Positions 10,090 to 19,507 of a DNA stretch of 64,000 nucleotides are shown here, one piece after another. The stretch's first letter is position 1. Each line of letters opens with the position of its first letter. A program made the translations under genes and the position numbers. The notes under the pieces are model-generated. The model made no database searches. It was not told the origin of the DNA and worked only from the letters and a program-made list of their open reading frames with translations. The DNA comes from Proteus columbae (GTDB lineage: Bacteria > Pseudomonadota > Gammaproteobacteria > Enterobacterales > Enterobacteriaceae): the NCBI RefSeq assembly GCF_002777965.1, contig NZ_NGVR01000011.1:80204-144203 (forward strand). Reading direction: 5' to 3'.

Positions 10090-10101
10090 ATACGACCGTA
10101 T
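10090..10101. promoter_or_regulatory. Candidate SmvR operator
   Basis: Short perfect palindrome, arms ATACG and CGTAT around AC, 18 bases before the smvR ATG and 58 bases before the smvA ATG. A possible -10 (TACAAT) for smvR lies at about 10077. A TetR-type repressor bound here could control both genes. Based only on symmetry and position. Confidence 0.5.
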
Positions 10102-10118
10102 TGAAAAGAGGTTTTTTT

Positions 10119-10673
10119 ATGGGACGTCAAAGAACCATTGATAGAGAAAAACTGTTAGAAGCTATCTTCGACATTGTAATGGAGCAAGGAGCAGCAGCAT
10201 TAACGATTGATACTGTTGCAAAAAAAATGGGGATCTCAAAAGGGGGCGTTCAATACTGTTTTAGTAGTAAAGAGGCAATGATTGATGCCATGTTTGAACA
10301 CTGGGAAGGCAGTTATGAAACGCAATTTAAAAAAATCGTTGAAAATGATAACTCACCTGATAATCGTGTCGTTGCGCATATTCACGCCACACATCATCAC
10401 GACAAAGTCTCTTTTGCCAAAGGGGCGAGTTTGATGGCAGCATTGCTACAAACGCCTGAATATCTGCAAAGTACAAAAGAGTGGTATCAGCAACGGTTAG
10501 CTGGTGTAGATACAACAACAGAAGCCGGAAAACGTGCACGATTGGCATTTTTAGCGACAGAAGGCACTTTTTTACTGCGTTATTTTGGATTAATGGATAT
10601 TGATGATAATGAATGGCAATCTATTTTTGAAGATATTGACTCAGAGTTACTTCAGCAAAGGAAAAAGCAATAA
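10119..10673 (+). CDS. smvR: TetR-family repressor of the SmvA pump
   Basis: Predicted 184-residue TetR-type repressor. The N-terminal helix-turn-helix (TIDTVAKKMGISKGGVQYCFSS, about residues 30-51) is followed by an all-helical ligand domain. ATG 10119 has AAGAGG eight bases upstream; the in-frame TTG at 10101 would place the start inside the candidate operator. Divergence from smvA is the main support for the name. In Klebsiella and Proteus, loss of this regulator is known to raise SmvA expression and reduce chlorhexidine susceptibility. The gene looks intact here. Confidence 0.82.
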   Translation: MGRQRTIDREKLLEAIFDIVMEQGAAALTIDTVAKKMGISKGGVQYCFSSKEAMIDAMFEHWEGSYETQFKKIVENDNSPDNRVVAHIHATHHHDKVSFAKGASLMAALLQTPEYLQSTKEWYQQRLAGVDTTTEAGKRARLAFLATEGTFLLRYFGLMDIDDNEWQSIFEDIDSELLQQRKKQ

Positions 10674-10711
10674 AAAAGCATGTTGTTAATGAGAAGAACA
10701 ACATGCTTTTT
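10674..10711. terminator. Bidirectional terminator between smvR and the iron transporter
   Basis: Long stem, AAAAAGCATGTTGTT directly after the smvR stop paired with AACAACATGCTTTTT at about 10697-10711, with A and T runs on both outer sides. It serves convergent genes. Confidence 0.88.
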
Positions 10712-10740
10712 ATTGAAGATAATCGGGCTAAATGGAATTA

Positions 10741-10791
10741 GTAATACATTGTAATTAGTAATACATTGTAATTAGTAATACATAGCAATTA
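10741..10791. repeat. Triple 17-bp tandem repeat over the stop codon of the iron-transport ATPase gene
   Basis: Three head-to-tail copies of a 17-base unit GTAATACATTGTAATTA at 10741-10757, 10758-10774 and 10775-10791. The third (gene-proximal) copy differs by two bases and encodes the last residues of the ATPase; the stop codon (TAA, 10774-10772 on minus) lies at the edge of the middle copy. The other copies are non-coding. Confidence 0.95.
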
Positions 10792-11527
10792 GCTTATTAT
10801 CTAGCTCTTTAACGTCAACGGGGGTATCAAAAATATCTTCGATAATATCTGCTTTCATGATTTCTTTTGGTGAACCGTGATAATACAGTTGTCCGTTACG
10901 CATGGCTAAAATATAGTCAGAATAAACAGAGGCAAAATTGATATCATGAATAACGATAATAATGGTTTTTCCTAATTCATCTGCGGCTTTTCGCAGAAGT
11001 TTCATCATGATCACCGCATGCTTCATATCAAGATTATTCAGTGGTTCATCAAGCATGACATATTCTGTGTCTTGGCATAGTACCATCGCAACATAGGTAC
11101 GTTGACGTTGCCCACCCGATAATTCATCTAGATAGCGATGACGAAATTCAGTCAGATTTAAAAAGTCTAATGACTCATCAATGACTTTTTTATCTTCGAG
11201 CGTTAAACGACCTTTGCTGTAAGGATAGCGCCCAAAACCGACTAATTCTTCTACGGTTAAACGACTAACAAACTGGTTTTCTTGGCGCAGTATTGAGAGA
11301 TTTTTAGCAAGAACATCGCTATCAGTTGCAGCAACATCCATACCATTAACGCTCACCATACCACTTTCAGGAAGTAATAGACGTCCAATAACAGAAAGTA
11401 GTGTGGATTTACCCGCGCCATTAGGGCCTATGATCGAAGTAATACCGCCACGTTGAATTGTTGTTGTAATATTATCGAGAACGGTTGTGTCTTGATAACG
11501 TTTTGATATTTTGCTGATTTCAATCAT
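10772..11527 (-). CDS. Iron-siderophore ABC transporter, ATPase
   Basis: Cytoplasmic ATPase of an iron-chelate importer. In 251 residues it shows Walker A GPNGAGKST (about 34-42), signature LSGGQRQR (about 139-146), Walker B YVMLDEPLNNLD and the switch histidine in IVIHDINFA. It is most like the ATPases of the VctPDGC/CeuBCDE/FatDCE type. It is the last gene of a four-gene set and starts two bases after the end of the second permease gene. Its 3' end lies in a tandem repeat. The siderophore cannot be told from the sequence. Confidence 0.88.
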   Translation of the reverse strand: MIEISKISKRYQDTTVLDNITTTIQRGGITSIIGPNGAGKSTLLSVIGRLLLPESGMVSVNGMDVAATDSDVLAKNLSILRQENQFVSRLTVEELVGFGRYPYSKGRLTLEDKKVIDESLDFLNLTEFRHRYLDELSGGQRQRTYVAMVLCQDTEYVMLDEPLNNLDMKHAVIMMKLLRKAADELGKTIIIVIHDINFASVYSDYILAMRNGQLYYHGSPKEIMKADIIEDIFDTPVDVKELDNKLIAMYY

Positions 11528-11528
11528 A

Positions 11529-12536
11529 TTAAAGTCTTCTTAACACCAAATAGATAAAGAACATCCCACCAACAAACTCAATCACAACAGAAAGTGTTCC
11601 TGTCATTTTTAAGCCATATTCTAAAACTAGTTGTCCACCGATTAAGGCAATAGTACCCAGTAGAAAAGCTACGGGCATCAAGAAACGGTGTTGGCTACTA
11701 CCACTAATGTGATAAGCAAGGTTAGCCACAATTAAACCCAAGAAGGTTAACGGGCCAACTAAAGCGGTAGAAACTGCAACTAAAACAGAAATCAGTAACA
11801 AAATATAAGTGGTCTGTTTGCGGTAATTAATACCAAGGTTAATGGCATTTGCTTGTCCTAATGCCATTACATCAAAGCTATAACGCATACGCCAAAGTAA
11901 AACACCGACAACCACAATCATGGCTAAGGCACAAAAGATAAGATCAGGAGTGGCACGAGTGAAGGTGGCAAACATGCGACCTTGTAAGATGGAAAACTCA
12001 TTAGGATCCATCAAGCGTTGTAATAGCGTAGCCGAACTACGAAATAGCGTTCCTAAAATAATCCCAATCATCAGGACTAAATTAATGTTAAAGCGTACAG
12101 AGCTAAACAGCCAACGATAGAGCACCACTGAAAATAGTACCAACAATGCTGATTCTAAAAAGAACTTTGATAGGTTCAGCATCCACGAGGCAGGCATATC
12201 GCCTTCAAAGAAGACAAACACAGTTTGTAGCAACACAAACAGGGCTTCTAACCCCATAAGTGAAGGTGTCAAAATACGGTTATTCGCGATGGTTTGAAAC
12301 AATATCGTGGAAACACCAGCGGCAAACGCCACCACAATCATCGTAAGTACAATATATGCACGATGAGTCAGAATATAAGAGATATTGCCGTTTAGGTTTA
12401 TCGTCATAAATAACACAATAGATAATAACGATGCCCCTAATAATAACCAGATACGAGACATCGGCGAGAGGCGCGTTTTCTTATGTTCGACAGCGCCAGT
12501 ACATTTGCTAATTATGGATGAATTAACTTTTTGCAT
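11529..12536 (-). CDS. Iron-siderophore ABC transporter, permease 2
   Basis: FecCD-family inner-membrane permease of 335 residues with about nine to ten hydrophobic helices. The C-terminal half carries the family's conserved GPLTFLGLIVANLAYHISG sequence, which contacts the ATPase. It overlaps the end of the first permease gene by 14 bases, indicating coupling. Partner of the permease at 12523-13485; such importers use a permease heterodimer. Confidence 0.88.
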   Translation of the reverse strand: MQKVNSSIISKCTGAVEHKKTRLSPMSRIWLLLGASLLSIVLFMTINLNGNISYILTHRAYIVLTMIVVAFAAGVSTILFQTIANNRILTPSLMGLEALFVLLQTVFVFFEGDMPASWMLNLSKFFLESALLVLFSVVLYRWLFSSVRFNINLVLMIGIILGTLFRSSATLLQRLMDPNEFSILQGRMFATFTRATPDLIFCALAMIVVVGVLLWRMRYSFDVMALGQANAINLGINYRKQTTYILLLISVLVAVSTALVGPLTFLGLIVANLAYHISGSSQHRFLMPVAFLLGTIALIGGQLVLEYGLKMTGTLSVVIEFVGGMFFIYLVLRRL

Positions 12537-13485
12537 AACGTTGCTGCTTTAATATTAAGAAAAGGAAAATAACGGCACCCACTGCACCTAAAATAACGCT
12601 GGCAGGAATTTCAAATGGGTAGCGAATAAGGCGACCAATCACATCACACAGTAAAACAATCGCACCACCACTCAAGCAAACCCAAGGAATGGTTTTGCGG
12701 ATATTATCACCCATCACTAAGCTCACCAGATTGGGGACAATCAAGCCGAGGAAAGGTAATGCACCGACAACAGAAACAACGACGCCACTAATTAGTGCAA
12801 TAATGGATAACCCAATGATCATCACTTTGCGGTAATTGAGTCCCACATTAATGGAAAATTCACGCCCCATTCCGGCAACAGTAAAGCTATCTGCAACCCA
12901 ACACGCCATGATTGCTAGTGCACCGACAAGCCATAACAGCTCATAACGGCCTTGTAACACACTTGAGAAATCGCCACTTGTCCATGCATCTAATGATTGC
13001 AGTAAATCGAAATACACCGCTAAGAAGATGGTAAGTGCGCCAATAACCGCACTGAGCATAATGCCAACCAAAGGAACTATCAGTGTTGTTTTTAAGGTGA
13101 TCCTTTGCAAAAGCAACATAAACAACAAAGTACCAAGAAGGGCAAAAACAGTTGCGACCATCATTTTGGTAAAGATGCCAGCCGCGGGAAAGAGCAGCAT
13201 GACGACTAATAATCCAAGACTTGCAGATTGTGTTGTTCCTGCAAGAGAGGGTTCAACAAAGCGGTTTTGGGTGAGTAGTTGCATGATTAAACCTGCAACA
13301 CTAATGGCACCACCGGCGAGTAATAATGATAGGGTTCTTGGAACACGGCTGATAAAGAAGATATCGCGCATATCGGGATCAGAAAAAAGCGAAGCAGGAG
13401 TAATATCTCCTGCGCCGACAAATAGACTGATCATTGAGAGGATAGCGATACCTCCTATCCCCAATGATAAATGGAACGTTTTCAT
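12523..13485 (-). CDS. Iron-siderophore ABC transporter, permease 1
   Basis: FecCD-family permease, 320 residues, about nine hydrophobic helices. Conserved family sequences include SRVPRTLSLLLAGGAISVAG near residue 50 and GALPFLGLIVPNLVSLVMG in the ATPase-contact region. It begins ten bases after the binding-protein gene. The order (binding protein, permease, permease, ATPase) and sequence character resemble Vibrio vct and Campylobacter ceu. Confidence 0.88.
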   Translation of the reverse strand: MKTFHLSLGIGGIAILSMISLFVGAGDITPASLFSDPDMRDIFFISRVPRTLSLLLAGGAISVAGLIMQLLTQNRFVEPSLAGTTQSASLGLLVVMLLFPAAGIFTKMMVATVFALLGTLLFMLLLQRITLKTTLIVPLVGIMLSAVIGALTIFLAVYFDLLQSLDAWTSGDFSSVLQGRYELLWLVGALAIMACWVADSFTVAGMGREFSINVGLNYRKVMIIGLSIIALISGVVVSVVGALPFLGLIVPNLVSLVMGDNIRKTIPWVCLSGGAIVLLCDVIGRLIRYPFEIPASVILGAVGAVIFLFLILKQQRYAKS

Positions 13486-13494
13486 TCAGTTATT

Positions 13495-14454
13495 TTATTT
13501 TTTTTGATCCAATGCCTGATTAATTGTATCCATTAAGCGAGAGTAAGTTTGGATCCCGCCAGAAATATAAATGGAACTTGCGTCAAGATAGATAACTTGG
13601 TCTTTGTTCCAAGCATTTACTTTTCTTACCAGAGCATTATCAAGAACTTGTTGAGCTGGTTGTGAATCTTCACGACCAATCGCTGCGTCACGGTCAATAA
13701 CAAACATCCAGTCTGGGTTAAGTTTTAACAGTAATTCAGAGTTAACGATGTTGCCGTGTGAACCTGGGCTATCAAAAACATAAGCTGGTTCAAAACCTAA
13801 TACATCATAGATAAAGCCAAAGCGAGAGCCTGGGCCATAAGCTGAAATTTTACCGCCACTGACTAAAACGACCATCGCTTTACCTGCATCTGGTGTTTTG
13901 GTTTTTACGGTATCAATTTTGCTATTGAAATCAGCCAGTAATTTTTTGGCTTGTTCTTCTTTGCCAAAAATTTGACCTAATGTTGTTGTACGCTCAGCAA
14001 GGCTTTCAACGAAACGCTTAGGATCGATATCCATTGAAATCGCTGGTGCAATTTCACTTAATTTTGCATACGCATCACGAGCACGGCTACCACTTAAAAT
14101 CAGATCTGGCGCTGTTGTGCTGAGCTTTTCATAGTTCGGCTCAAATAATGCACCTTCATTGATATAGTCGTTCGGATTGGTGTATTTCTCTAAGAATTTT
14201 GGTAAATGAACATTCGTTTGTGGAAGACCAACAATAGAAACGCCTAATGCATCAATAATATCAAGGGTTTCCATATTCATCACAACCACTTTTTGTGGGT
14301 GTGCAGGGATTTCAGTTGTCCCTTGAAAATGTTCAATCGTGAGAGTTTGTTTCTCTGCTGATTGTGTTGTTGATGTGTCTTGAGCGTTATCACAACCTGC
14401 GATAACAAGTGAAGAAAGCAGTAAGAACAGTGGGCTTAATGACTTTTTAAACAT
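13495..14454 (-). CDS. Iron-siderophore ABC transporter, substrate-binding lipoprotein
   Basis: Periplasmic receptor for a ferric siderophore, 319 residues, with a lipoprotein signal ending LVIAGC. After the signal, the helical-backbone binding-protein fold (VVVMNMETLDIIDALG, then DLILSGSRARD) places it with FatB, CeuE, VctP and YclQ, which bind catecholate or hydroxycarboxylate siderophores. The ATG at 14454 is preceded by GGGAAAGAG; the ATG at 14466 has no ribosome site. First gene of the operon; a candidate Fur box lies about 110 bases upstream. Confidence 0.87.
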   Translation of the reverse strand: MFKKSLSPLFLLLSSLVIAGCDNAQDTSTTQSAEKQTLTIEHFQGTTEIPAHPQKVVVMNMETLDIIDALGVSIVGLPQTNVHLPKFLEKYTNPNDYINEGALFEPNYEKLSTTAPDLILSGSRARDAYAKLSEIAPAISMDIDPKRFVESLAERTTTLGQIFGKEEQAKKLLADFNSKIDTVKTKTPDAGKAMVVLVSGGKISAYGPGSRFGFIYDVLGFEPAYVFDSPGSHGNIVNSELLLKLNPDWMFVIDRDAAIGREDSQPAQQVLDNALVRKVNAWNKDQVIYLDASSIYISGGIQTYSRLMDTINQALDQKK

Positions 14455-14560
14455 TCTCTTTCCCATATTGTTGCAACACGAAATAACACGGATCTTTACA
14501 GCAGTGGCCTAAATGTCGATCCACAAAGAAGACGATAATACCATCAAAAGCATAAAGAGT

Positions 14561-14583
14561 AATGATACTAATTCACATTCTCA
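14561..14583. promoter_or_regulatory. Candidate Fur box upstream of the iron transporter
   Basis: On the minus strand the segment reads TGAGAATG, then TGAATTAGTATCATT. It resembles the Fur consensus as interleaved TGATAAT-N-ATTATCA repeats: TGATACT at 14563 matches 6 of 7 bases and ATTCACA matches 5 of 7. It is the only such sequence in the 14455-14907 gap and lies upstream of an iron importer. Confidence 0.55.
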
Positions 14584-14698
14584 TAATAATAAAGGATTAA
14601 CTTGACTAAAATGGCGAAATTTTGAGAGTGGTCATAGGTGTTAATAAGAAAGACAAATTTCGTGACGAGAAAGAACTCTTCAGATTATTTGCTCAATT

Positions 14699-14714
14699 TG
14701 TGAAGAGTGTCAAA
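14699..14714. promoter_or_regulatory. Candidate CRP site upstream of chbBCARFG
   Basis: TGTGA-N6-TCAAA, matching the CRP consensus TGTGA-N6-TCACA at 9 of 10 positions, about 190 bases before chbB. The E. coli chb promoter is CRP-activated and under NagC and ChbR control. A possible -10 (TATACT) lies at about 14779. I could not identify NagC or ChbR sites with confidence in this 450-base gap. Confidence 0.45.
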
Positions 14715-14907
14715 AGAGTAGGTCAAGGAGAGACAATTCTGAACCTATAAGAAATATCGTTAACTAGTATCATTGCGTATACTTTATTCAAGCAGAAACA
14801 ATCCTTATTTTAATCTTACTTCGGTTTCTGTACTGACACAGTAATGAATGCACAAGAGAAAGCCTTGTTATCTCTAGGGTAAATCGTTGCCAACTCAAGA
14901 GGGTTTT

Positions 14908-15234
14908 ATGCAAAAGAAATATATTTACTTATTTTGTTCTGCTGGCATGTCAACATCTCTTCTCGTGACCAAAATGCGAGCACAAGCAGAAAAATATGAA
15001 GTTCCTGTGGTTATTGAAGCATTTCCTGAAACCTTAGCGGCACAAAAAGGACAGGATGCGGATCTGATTTTACTTGGTCCACAAATTAGCTGGATGTTGC
15101 CTGATATCCAAAAATTACTCCCTAATAAACCGGTCGAAGTGATCGATTCTTTGTTATACGGAAAAGTAGATGGCTTAGGTGTGTTAAAAGCCGCTGTCGC
15201 CTCTATTAAAAAAGCATCTGCAACAACAAATTAA
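14908..15234 (+). CDS. chbB: PTS chitobiose/cellobiose-specific EIIB
   Basis: Cytoplasmic phosphotransfer domain that accepts phosphate from EIIA and passes it to the sugar entering through EIIC. The 108-residue protein has the phospho-cysteine loop [10 protein letters not shown] with C10 as the site, as in E. coli ChbB, and a P-loop-like fold ending [13 protein letters not shown] 14908 has AAGAGGG just upstream; an in-frame TTG at 14887 is rejected. First gene of chbBCARFG. Confidence 0.92.
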   Translation: MQKKYIYLFCSAGMSTSLLVTKMRAQAEKYEVPVVIEAFPETLAAQKGQDADLILLGPQISWMLPDIQKLLPNKPVEVIDSLLYGKVDGLGVLKAAVASIKKASATTN

Positions 15235-15328
15235 TTCTATTTTTTATTTTTTTATTATTTCTATTCCAGTCAAAGAGCGAATTTTTCAGCAAGCCGAGCA
15301 ATTAGCGGCATTTTAAGGGTATTTTTCT

Positions 15329-16687
15329 ATGAGTAAGTTTATTGGTTCACTTGAAAAGGTACTCCTTCCTTTTGCGGTTAAAATTGGAAAGCAACCTCAC
15401 GTTAATGCGATTAAAAATGGCTTTATTCGTTTAATGCCATTAACCCTTGCAGGGGCAATGTTTGTTCTTATCAATAACGTCTTTCTTAGTTTTGGTGACG
15501 GCTCCTTCTTTTATTCTTTAGGTATCCGCCTTGATGCATCAACAATAGAAACTCTCAATGGTTTTAAAGCCATAGGGGGGAATGTCTATAATGGTACATT
15601 GGGCATTATGTCGTTGATGGCACCGTTCTTTATCGGAATGGCATTAGCAGAAGAACGTAAAGTTGACCCGATTGCGGCAGGTTTACTTTCTATTGCAGCC
15701 TTTATGACAGTAACACCTTATAACGCCGGTGGTGCTTATGCAGTAGGCGCTAATTGGTTAGGTGGAGCAAATATTATTTCAGGTATCATTATTGGTCTTG
15801 TTGTGGCTGAAATGTTTACCTTTATTGTGCGCCGTAACTGGGTTATCCGTTTACCAGATAGCGTACCTGCGTCTGTTTCACGTTCATTCTCTGCATTAAT
15901 TCCGGGCTTTATTATCTTATCAGTTATGGGAATTGTCTCGTGGGGATTAGCGACGTATGAAACGAACTTCCATCAAATTATTTTAGATTCTATCTCAACA
16001 CCATTAGCATCAATGGGCTCTGTGGTTGGTTGGGCTTACGTTATCTTCACCTCTTTACTGTGGTTCTTTGGTATTCATGGATCACTCGCACTTGCTGCAC
16101 TTGATAGTGGCATTATGACGCCTTGGGCGTTAGAGAACGTCTCAATTTATACTGAATATGGTTCAGTGGAAGCTGCGCTTGCAGCGGGTAAGACCTTCCA
16201 TCTCTGGGCGAAACCAATGTTAGATTCCTTTATCTTCTTAGGGGGTACAGGGGCAACACTGGGACTTATTCTGGCTATCTTTATCGCATCTCGTCGTGCC
16301 GATCATCGCCAAGTAGCAAAACTGGCATTACCAGCAGGTTTATTCCAAATTAACGAACCGATTATTTTTGGTCTGCCTGTGATTATGAACCCAGTGATGT
16401 TTATTCCATTTATTCTTATTCAGCCTATTCTTGCCGCGATTACTGTGACTGCTTATTACTTGGGGATAATCCCACCAGTGACAAATATTGCGCCGTGGAC
16501 AATGCCAACTGGGCTAGGAGCCTTCTTTAATACCAACGGTAGTATTGCGGCACTGTTATTAGCACTGTTTAACTTGGGTGTTGCCACACTGATTTATCTT
16601 CCTTTCGTGATTATTTCAAATAAAGCTCAAACTGAAATTGAAAAAGAAGAAAGTGAAGAAGATATTGCCAATGCATTGAAATTTTAA
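15329..16687 (+). CDS. chbC: PTS chitobiose/cellobiose-specific EIIC permease
   Basis: Inner-membrane translocation unit for N,N'-diacetylchitobiose or related beta-disaccharides. The 452-residue lactose/cellobiose-family EIIC has about ten hydrophobic segments and the conserved substrate-site region [22 protein letters not shown] 94-base gap separates it from chbB. A highly charged cytoplasmic tail ([14 protein letters not shown]) closes the protein. Confidence 0.92.
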   Translation: MSKFIGSLEKVLLPFAVKIGKQPHVNAIKNGFIRLMPLTLAGAMFVLINNVFLSFGDGSFFYSLGIRLDASTIETLNGFKAIGGNVYNGTLGIMSLMAPFFIGMALAEERKVDPIAAGLLSIAAFMTVTPYNAGGAYAVGANWLGGANIISGIIIGLVVAEMFTFIVRRNWVIRLPDSVPASVSRSFSALIPGFIILSVMGIVSWGLATYETNFHQIILDSISTPLASMGSVVGWAYVIFTSLLWFFGIHGSLALAALDSGIMTPWALENVSIYTEYGSVEAALAAGKTFHLWAKPMLDSFIFLGGTGATLGLILAIFIASRRADHRQVAKLALPAGLFQINEPIIFGLPVIMNPVMFIPFILIQPILAAITVTAYYLGIIPPVTNIAPWTMPTGLGAFFNTNGSIAALLLALFNLGVATLIYLPFVIISNKAQTEIEKEESEEDIANALKF

Positions 16688-16745
16688 GTAATAGAAAACA
16701 CAAGTGCAGAGGCTTCTCTGCACTTGCCAGTGTCAAAGAGGAAAT

Positions 16746-17096
16746 ATGATGTTAGATATTGAAAATGCCGTTGATAGCAGTGCAACCGATGATGAATTTG
16801 AAGAGATCATTATGGGGCTTATCATTAACTCCGGCCAAGCACGTAGTGTGGCTTATGGTGCATTAAAAAAAGCCAAAGAAGGTGATTTTGATGGCGCGAG
16901 AAAATTAATGGAACAATCTCGCGAAGCATTAAATGAAGCACATAAAATACAAACTCGTTTAATTGGTGATGACCAAGGTGTAGGAAAAACGAAAGTCAGT
17001 TTGGTATTAGTCCACGCACAAGATCATTTAATGACATCGATGTTAGCCAGAGAGTTAGTGACAGAATTAATCGAGTTACATGAGAAGATAAAATAA
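16746..17096 (+). CDS. chbA: PTS chitobiose/cellobiose-specific EIIA
   Basis: Cytoplasmic helical-bundle EIIA that receives phosphate from HPr. The active histidine sits in [14 protein letters not shown] at H90 (H89 if the second of two adjacent Met codons is used, which matches E. coli numbering). The 116 residues match the family length. AGAGGA precedes the ATG pair at 16746/16749; an in-frame TTG at 16704 lacks a ribosome site. Only one base separates it from chbR. Confidence 0.92.
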   Translation: MMLDIENAVDSSATDDEFEEIIMGLIINSGQARSVAYGALKKAKEGDFDGARKLMEQSREALNEAHKIQTRLIGDDQGVGKTKVSLVLVHAQDHLMTSMLARELVTELIELHEKIK

Positions 17097-17097
17097 G

Positions 17098-17955
17098 ATG
17101 AATACCGTGGTGGAGTCATTGAGAGCACAAAGCGAAATACGCATGGTCTATGAAGATCAGCTATTTAATGGCAAGAACTTTCATGTCTTTATTTATAATA
17201 AAACAGAAAGTGTCAGTGGGTTGCATCAGCATGATTATTATGAATTCACCATTGTATTAACAGGGCGCTATTATCAAGAGATTAATGGTAAAAAGATTTT
17301 ACTTGAGCGTGGTGATTTTGTTTTTATTCCCATTGGTTCTCATCACCAAAGTTTTTATGACTTTGGTGCAACACGCATTTTAAATGTGGGAATTAGTAAA
17401 GCCTTTTTTGATAAACATTACCTCTCGTTATTGCCTTCTTATTTTATTGCCTCACAAGTTTATGAATTAAAAAATGAGTTTCTTTCCTATATTGAATCCG
17501 TTATTGGCTCATTGAATTTCCGCCATACCGAATTTAATGAATTTATTGAAATTGTCACCTTTAATGTGGTGAATAGATTACGACACCATCGAGAAAATAG
17601 AACACAAGACGATATTCCCTTATGGCTAAGAGACACTGTAAGCGAGATGCATGACAAACAAAAATTTGGTGAAAATGCACTGGTAAATATGGTGATGTTA
17701 TCAGGGAAATCACAAGAATATTTAACCCGAGCAACTCGGCGTTATTACGATAAAACACCAATGCAAATTATTCATGATATTCGAATTAATTTTGCGAAAA
17801 AACAATTGGAAATTACAAACTATTCGATAACAGATATTGCTTTTGATGCGGGTTACAGTAGCCCAAGTTTATTTATTAAGACATTTAAGAAAATAACTTC
17901 GCTGACACCAAATAGTTATCGGAAAAATTTATACAGTATTAAAGAAACAAACTAA
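17098..17955 (+). CDS. chbR: AraC-family chitobiose operon regulator ChbR
   Basis: Regulator of 285 residues with an N-terminal cupin ([22 protein letters not shown], later [13 protein letters not shown]) and a C-terminal AraC double helix-turn-helix ending [24 protein letters not shown]. In E. coli ChbR represses the operon without chitobiose and activates it when NagC is relieved and sugar-phosphate is present. It lies in the middle of the operon, between chbA and chbF, as in E. coli. Confidence 0.9.
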   Translation: MNTVVESLRAQSEIRMVYEDQLFNGKNFHVFIYNKTESVSGLHQHDYYEFTIVLTGRYYQEINGKKILLERGDFVFIPIGSHHQSFYDFGATRILNVGISKAFFDKHYLSLLPSYFIASQVYELKNEFLSYIESVIGSLNFRHTEFNEFIEIVTFNVVNRLRHHRENRTQDDIPLWLRDTVSEMHDKQKFGENALVNMVMLSGKSQEYLTRATRRYYDKTPMQIIHDIRINFAKKQLEITNYSITDIAFDAGYSSPSLFIKTFKKITSLTPNSYRKNLYSIKETN

Positions 17956-18020
17956 TTCATTATTAAGCGTAAGAAATTAATCAACGATAAAGATTAATTT
18001 TATTGAAAATAGAGAGAAAG

Positions 18021-18042
18021 AAGAAAATAAGTTTATTTTCTT
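18021..18042. promoter_or_regulatory. AT-only palindrome between chbR and chbF
   Basis: Perfect inverted repeat, AAGAAAATAA (18021-18030) and TTATTTTCTT (18033-18042), with only GT between the arms. It lies in the only long gap (160 bases) inside the operon. It could be a protein site, a weak processing hairpin or part of an internal promoter. There is no T run typical of a terminator. Confidence 0.5.
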
Positions 18043-18115
18043 TATGGCTCTTTACGCCTTAATTTCGCCATTAATACACAAATAACAGCACTATTACGCT
18101 GTATGGGAGTATTTT

Positions 18116-19471
18116 ATGAGTCATAAATTAAAAGTAGTTACCATTGGTGGTGGAAGCAGTTATACGCCTGAATTATTAGAAGGTTTTATTAAGCGTTATC
18201 ATGAATTACCGATCACTGAATTATGGTTGGTGGATGTTGAAGAAGGAAAAGAGAAGCTTGATATTATTTTTGAGCTTTGCCAACGTATGGTAAAAAAGGC
18301 GGGTATTCCTTTAACTATTTATAAAACACTTAATCGCCGTGAAGCATTAAAAGAGGCTGATTTTGTCACAACACAATTGCGTGTTGGTCAATTGAAAGCA
18401 AGAGAGCTTGATGAATCTATTCCTTTAAGTCATGGTTATTTAGGACAAGAAACTAATGGTGCTGGCGGGTTATTTAAAGGCTTACGCACGATCCCTGTTA
18501 TTTTCGATATTATTAAGGATGTTGAAGAAATTTGCCCTAATGCGTGGATCATCAACTTTACGAATCCCGCAGGGATGGTAACAGAAGCCGTTTATCGTCA
18601 TACCAATTTTAAGAAGTTTATTGGGGTTTGTAATATTCCAATCGGTATGAAGATGTTTATTACAGATGTTTTGAAGTTAACGGATAAAGATGAACTCTCC
18701 ATTGATTTATTTGGCTTAAATCACATGGTGTTTATTAAAGATGTTATTGTCAATGGTCAATCCCGTTTTCCTGAATTATTAGATGGTGTGGCTTCAGGAA
18801 CATTAACGGCAGGCTCTGTGAAAAATATTTTTGATCTACCATTTAGTGAAGGGTTGATCCGCTCTCTTAATATGCTGCCATGCTCTTATTTACTGTATTA
18901 CTTCAAGCAAAAAGAGATGTTAGCTATTGAAATGGGTGAATACTATAAAGGAGGCGCTCGCGCCAAAGTAGTACAAAAAGTCGAAAAGCAACTGTTTGAA
19001 TTGTATAAAGATCCTGATTTAAATATCAAACCAAAAGAGTTGGAATTACGTGGTGGTGCTTATTATTCTGACGCAGCCTGTGAAGTGATTAATGCTATTT
19101 ATAATGATAAACAAGCTGAGCATTATGTGAATATTCCTCATCATGGTCATATTGATAATATTCCCGCAGATTGGTCAATTGAAGTGACCGCTATTTTGGG
19201 GCGTGATGGCGCTAAACCTCATCCACGTTTAACACATTTTGATGAAAAAGTGATGGGATTAATTCATACCATTAAAGCCTTTGAAATTGCAGCCAGCAAA
19301 GCGGCTATTAGTGGTGAATTAAATGATGCTTTATTAGCGATGAACCTAACACCGTTAGTACTTTCAGATAAAGATGCAGAAGTACTTACACGTGAAATGT
19401 TATTAGCACATAAAGCACATCTACCTAATTTTGCTAAAGCAATTACTGAGTTAGAAAAAACCTCTCATTAA
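18116..19471 (+). CDS. chbF: 6-phospho-beta-glucosidase / chitobiose-6-phosphate hydrolase, GH4
   Basis: Cytoplasmic NAD- and metal-dependent glycosidase that splits the phosphorylated disaccharide delivered by the PTS. The 451 residues start with the GH4 dinucleotide motif VVTIGGGSSYTPELLEGF, and carry INFTNPAGM, the metal-site cysteine motif CNIPIGM and FGLNHMVF, all typical of ChbF/CelF. GGGAG precedes the ATG. In the known pathway ChbG must remove an acetyl group first. Confidence 0.93.
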   Translation: MSHKLKVVTIGGGSSYTPELLEGFIKRYHELPITELWLVDVEEGKEKLDIIFELCQRMVKKAGIPLTIYKTLNRREALKEADFVTTQLRVGQLKARELDESIPLSHGYLGQETNGAGGLFKGLRTIPVIFDIIKDVEEICPNAWIINFTNPAGMVTEAVYRHTNFKKFIGVCNIPIGMKMFITDVLKLTDKDELSIDLFGLNHMVFIKDVIVNGQSRFPELLDGVASGTLTAGSVKNIFDLPFSEGLIRSLNMLPCSYLLYYFKQKEMLAIEMGEYYKGGARAKVVQKVEKQLFELYKDPDLNIKPKELELRGGAYYSDAACEVINAIYNDKQAEHYVNIPHHGHIDNIPADWSIEVTAILGRDGAKPHPRLTHFDEKVMGLIHTIKAFEIAASKAAISGELNDALLAMNLTPLVLSDKDAEVLTREMLLAHKAHLPNFAKAITELEKTSH

Positions 19472-19507
19472 TTGTCGGTAGATAAAAATAAGTAATAAGG
19501 AGACAGA

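Noticed and set aside
15235..15328. Possible coding remnant between chbB and chbC (a frame reading VKERIFQQAEQLAAF then stop)
   Set aside because: Only about 17 codons, with no recognisable parent gene and no start; may be chance.
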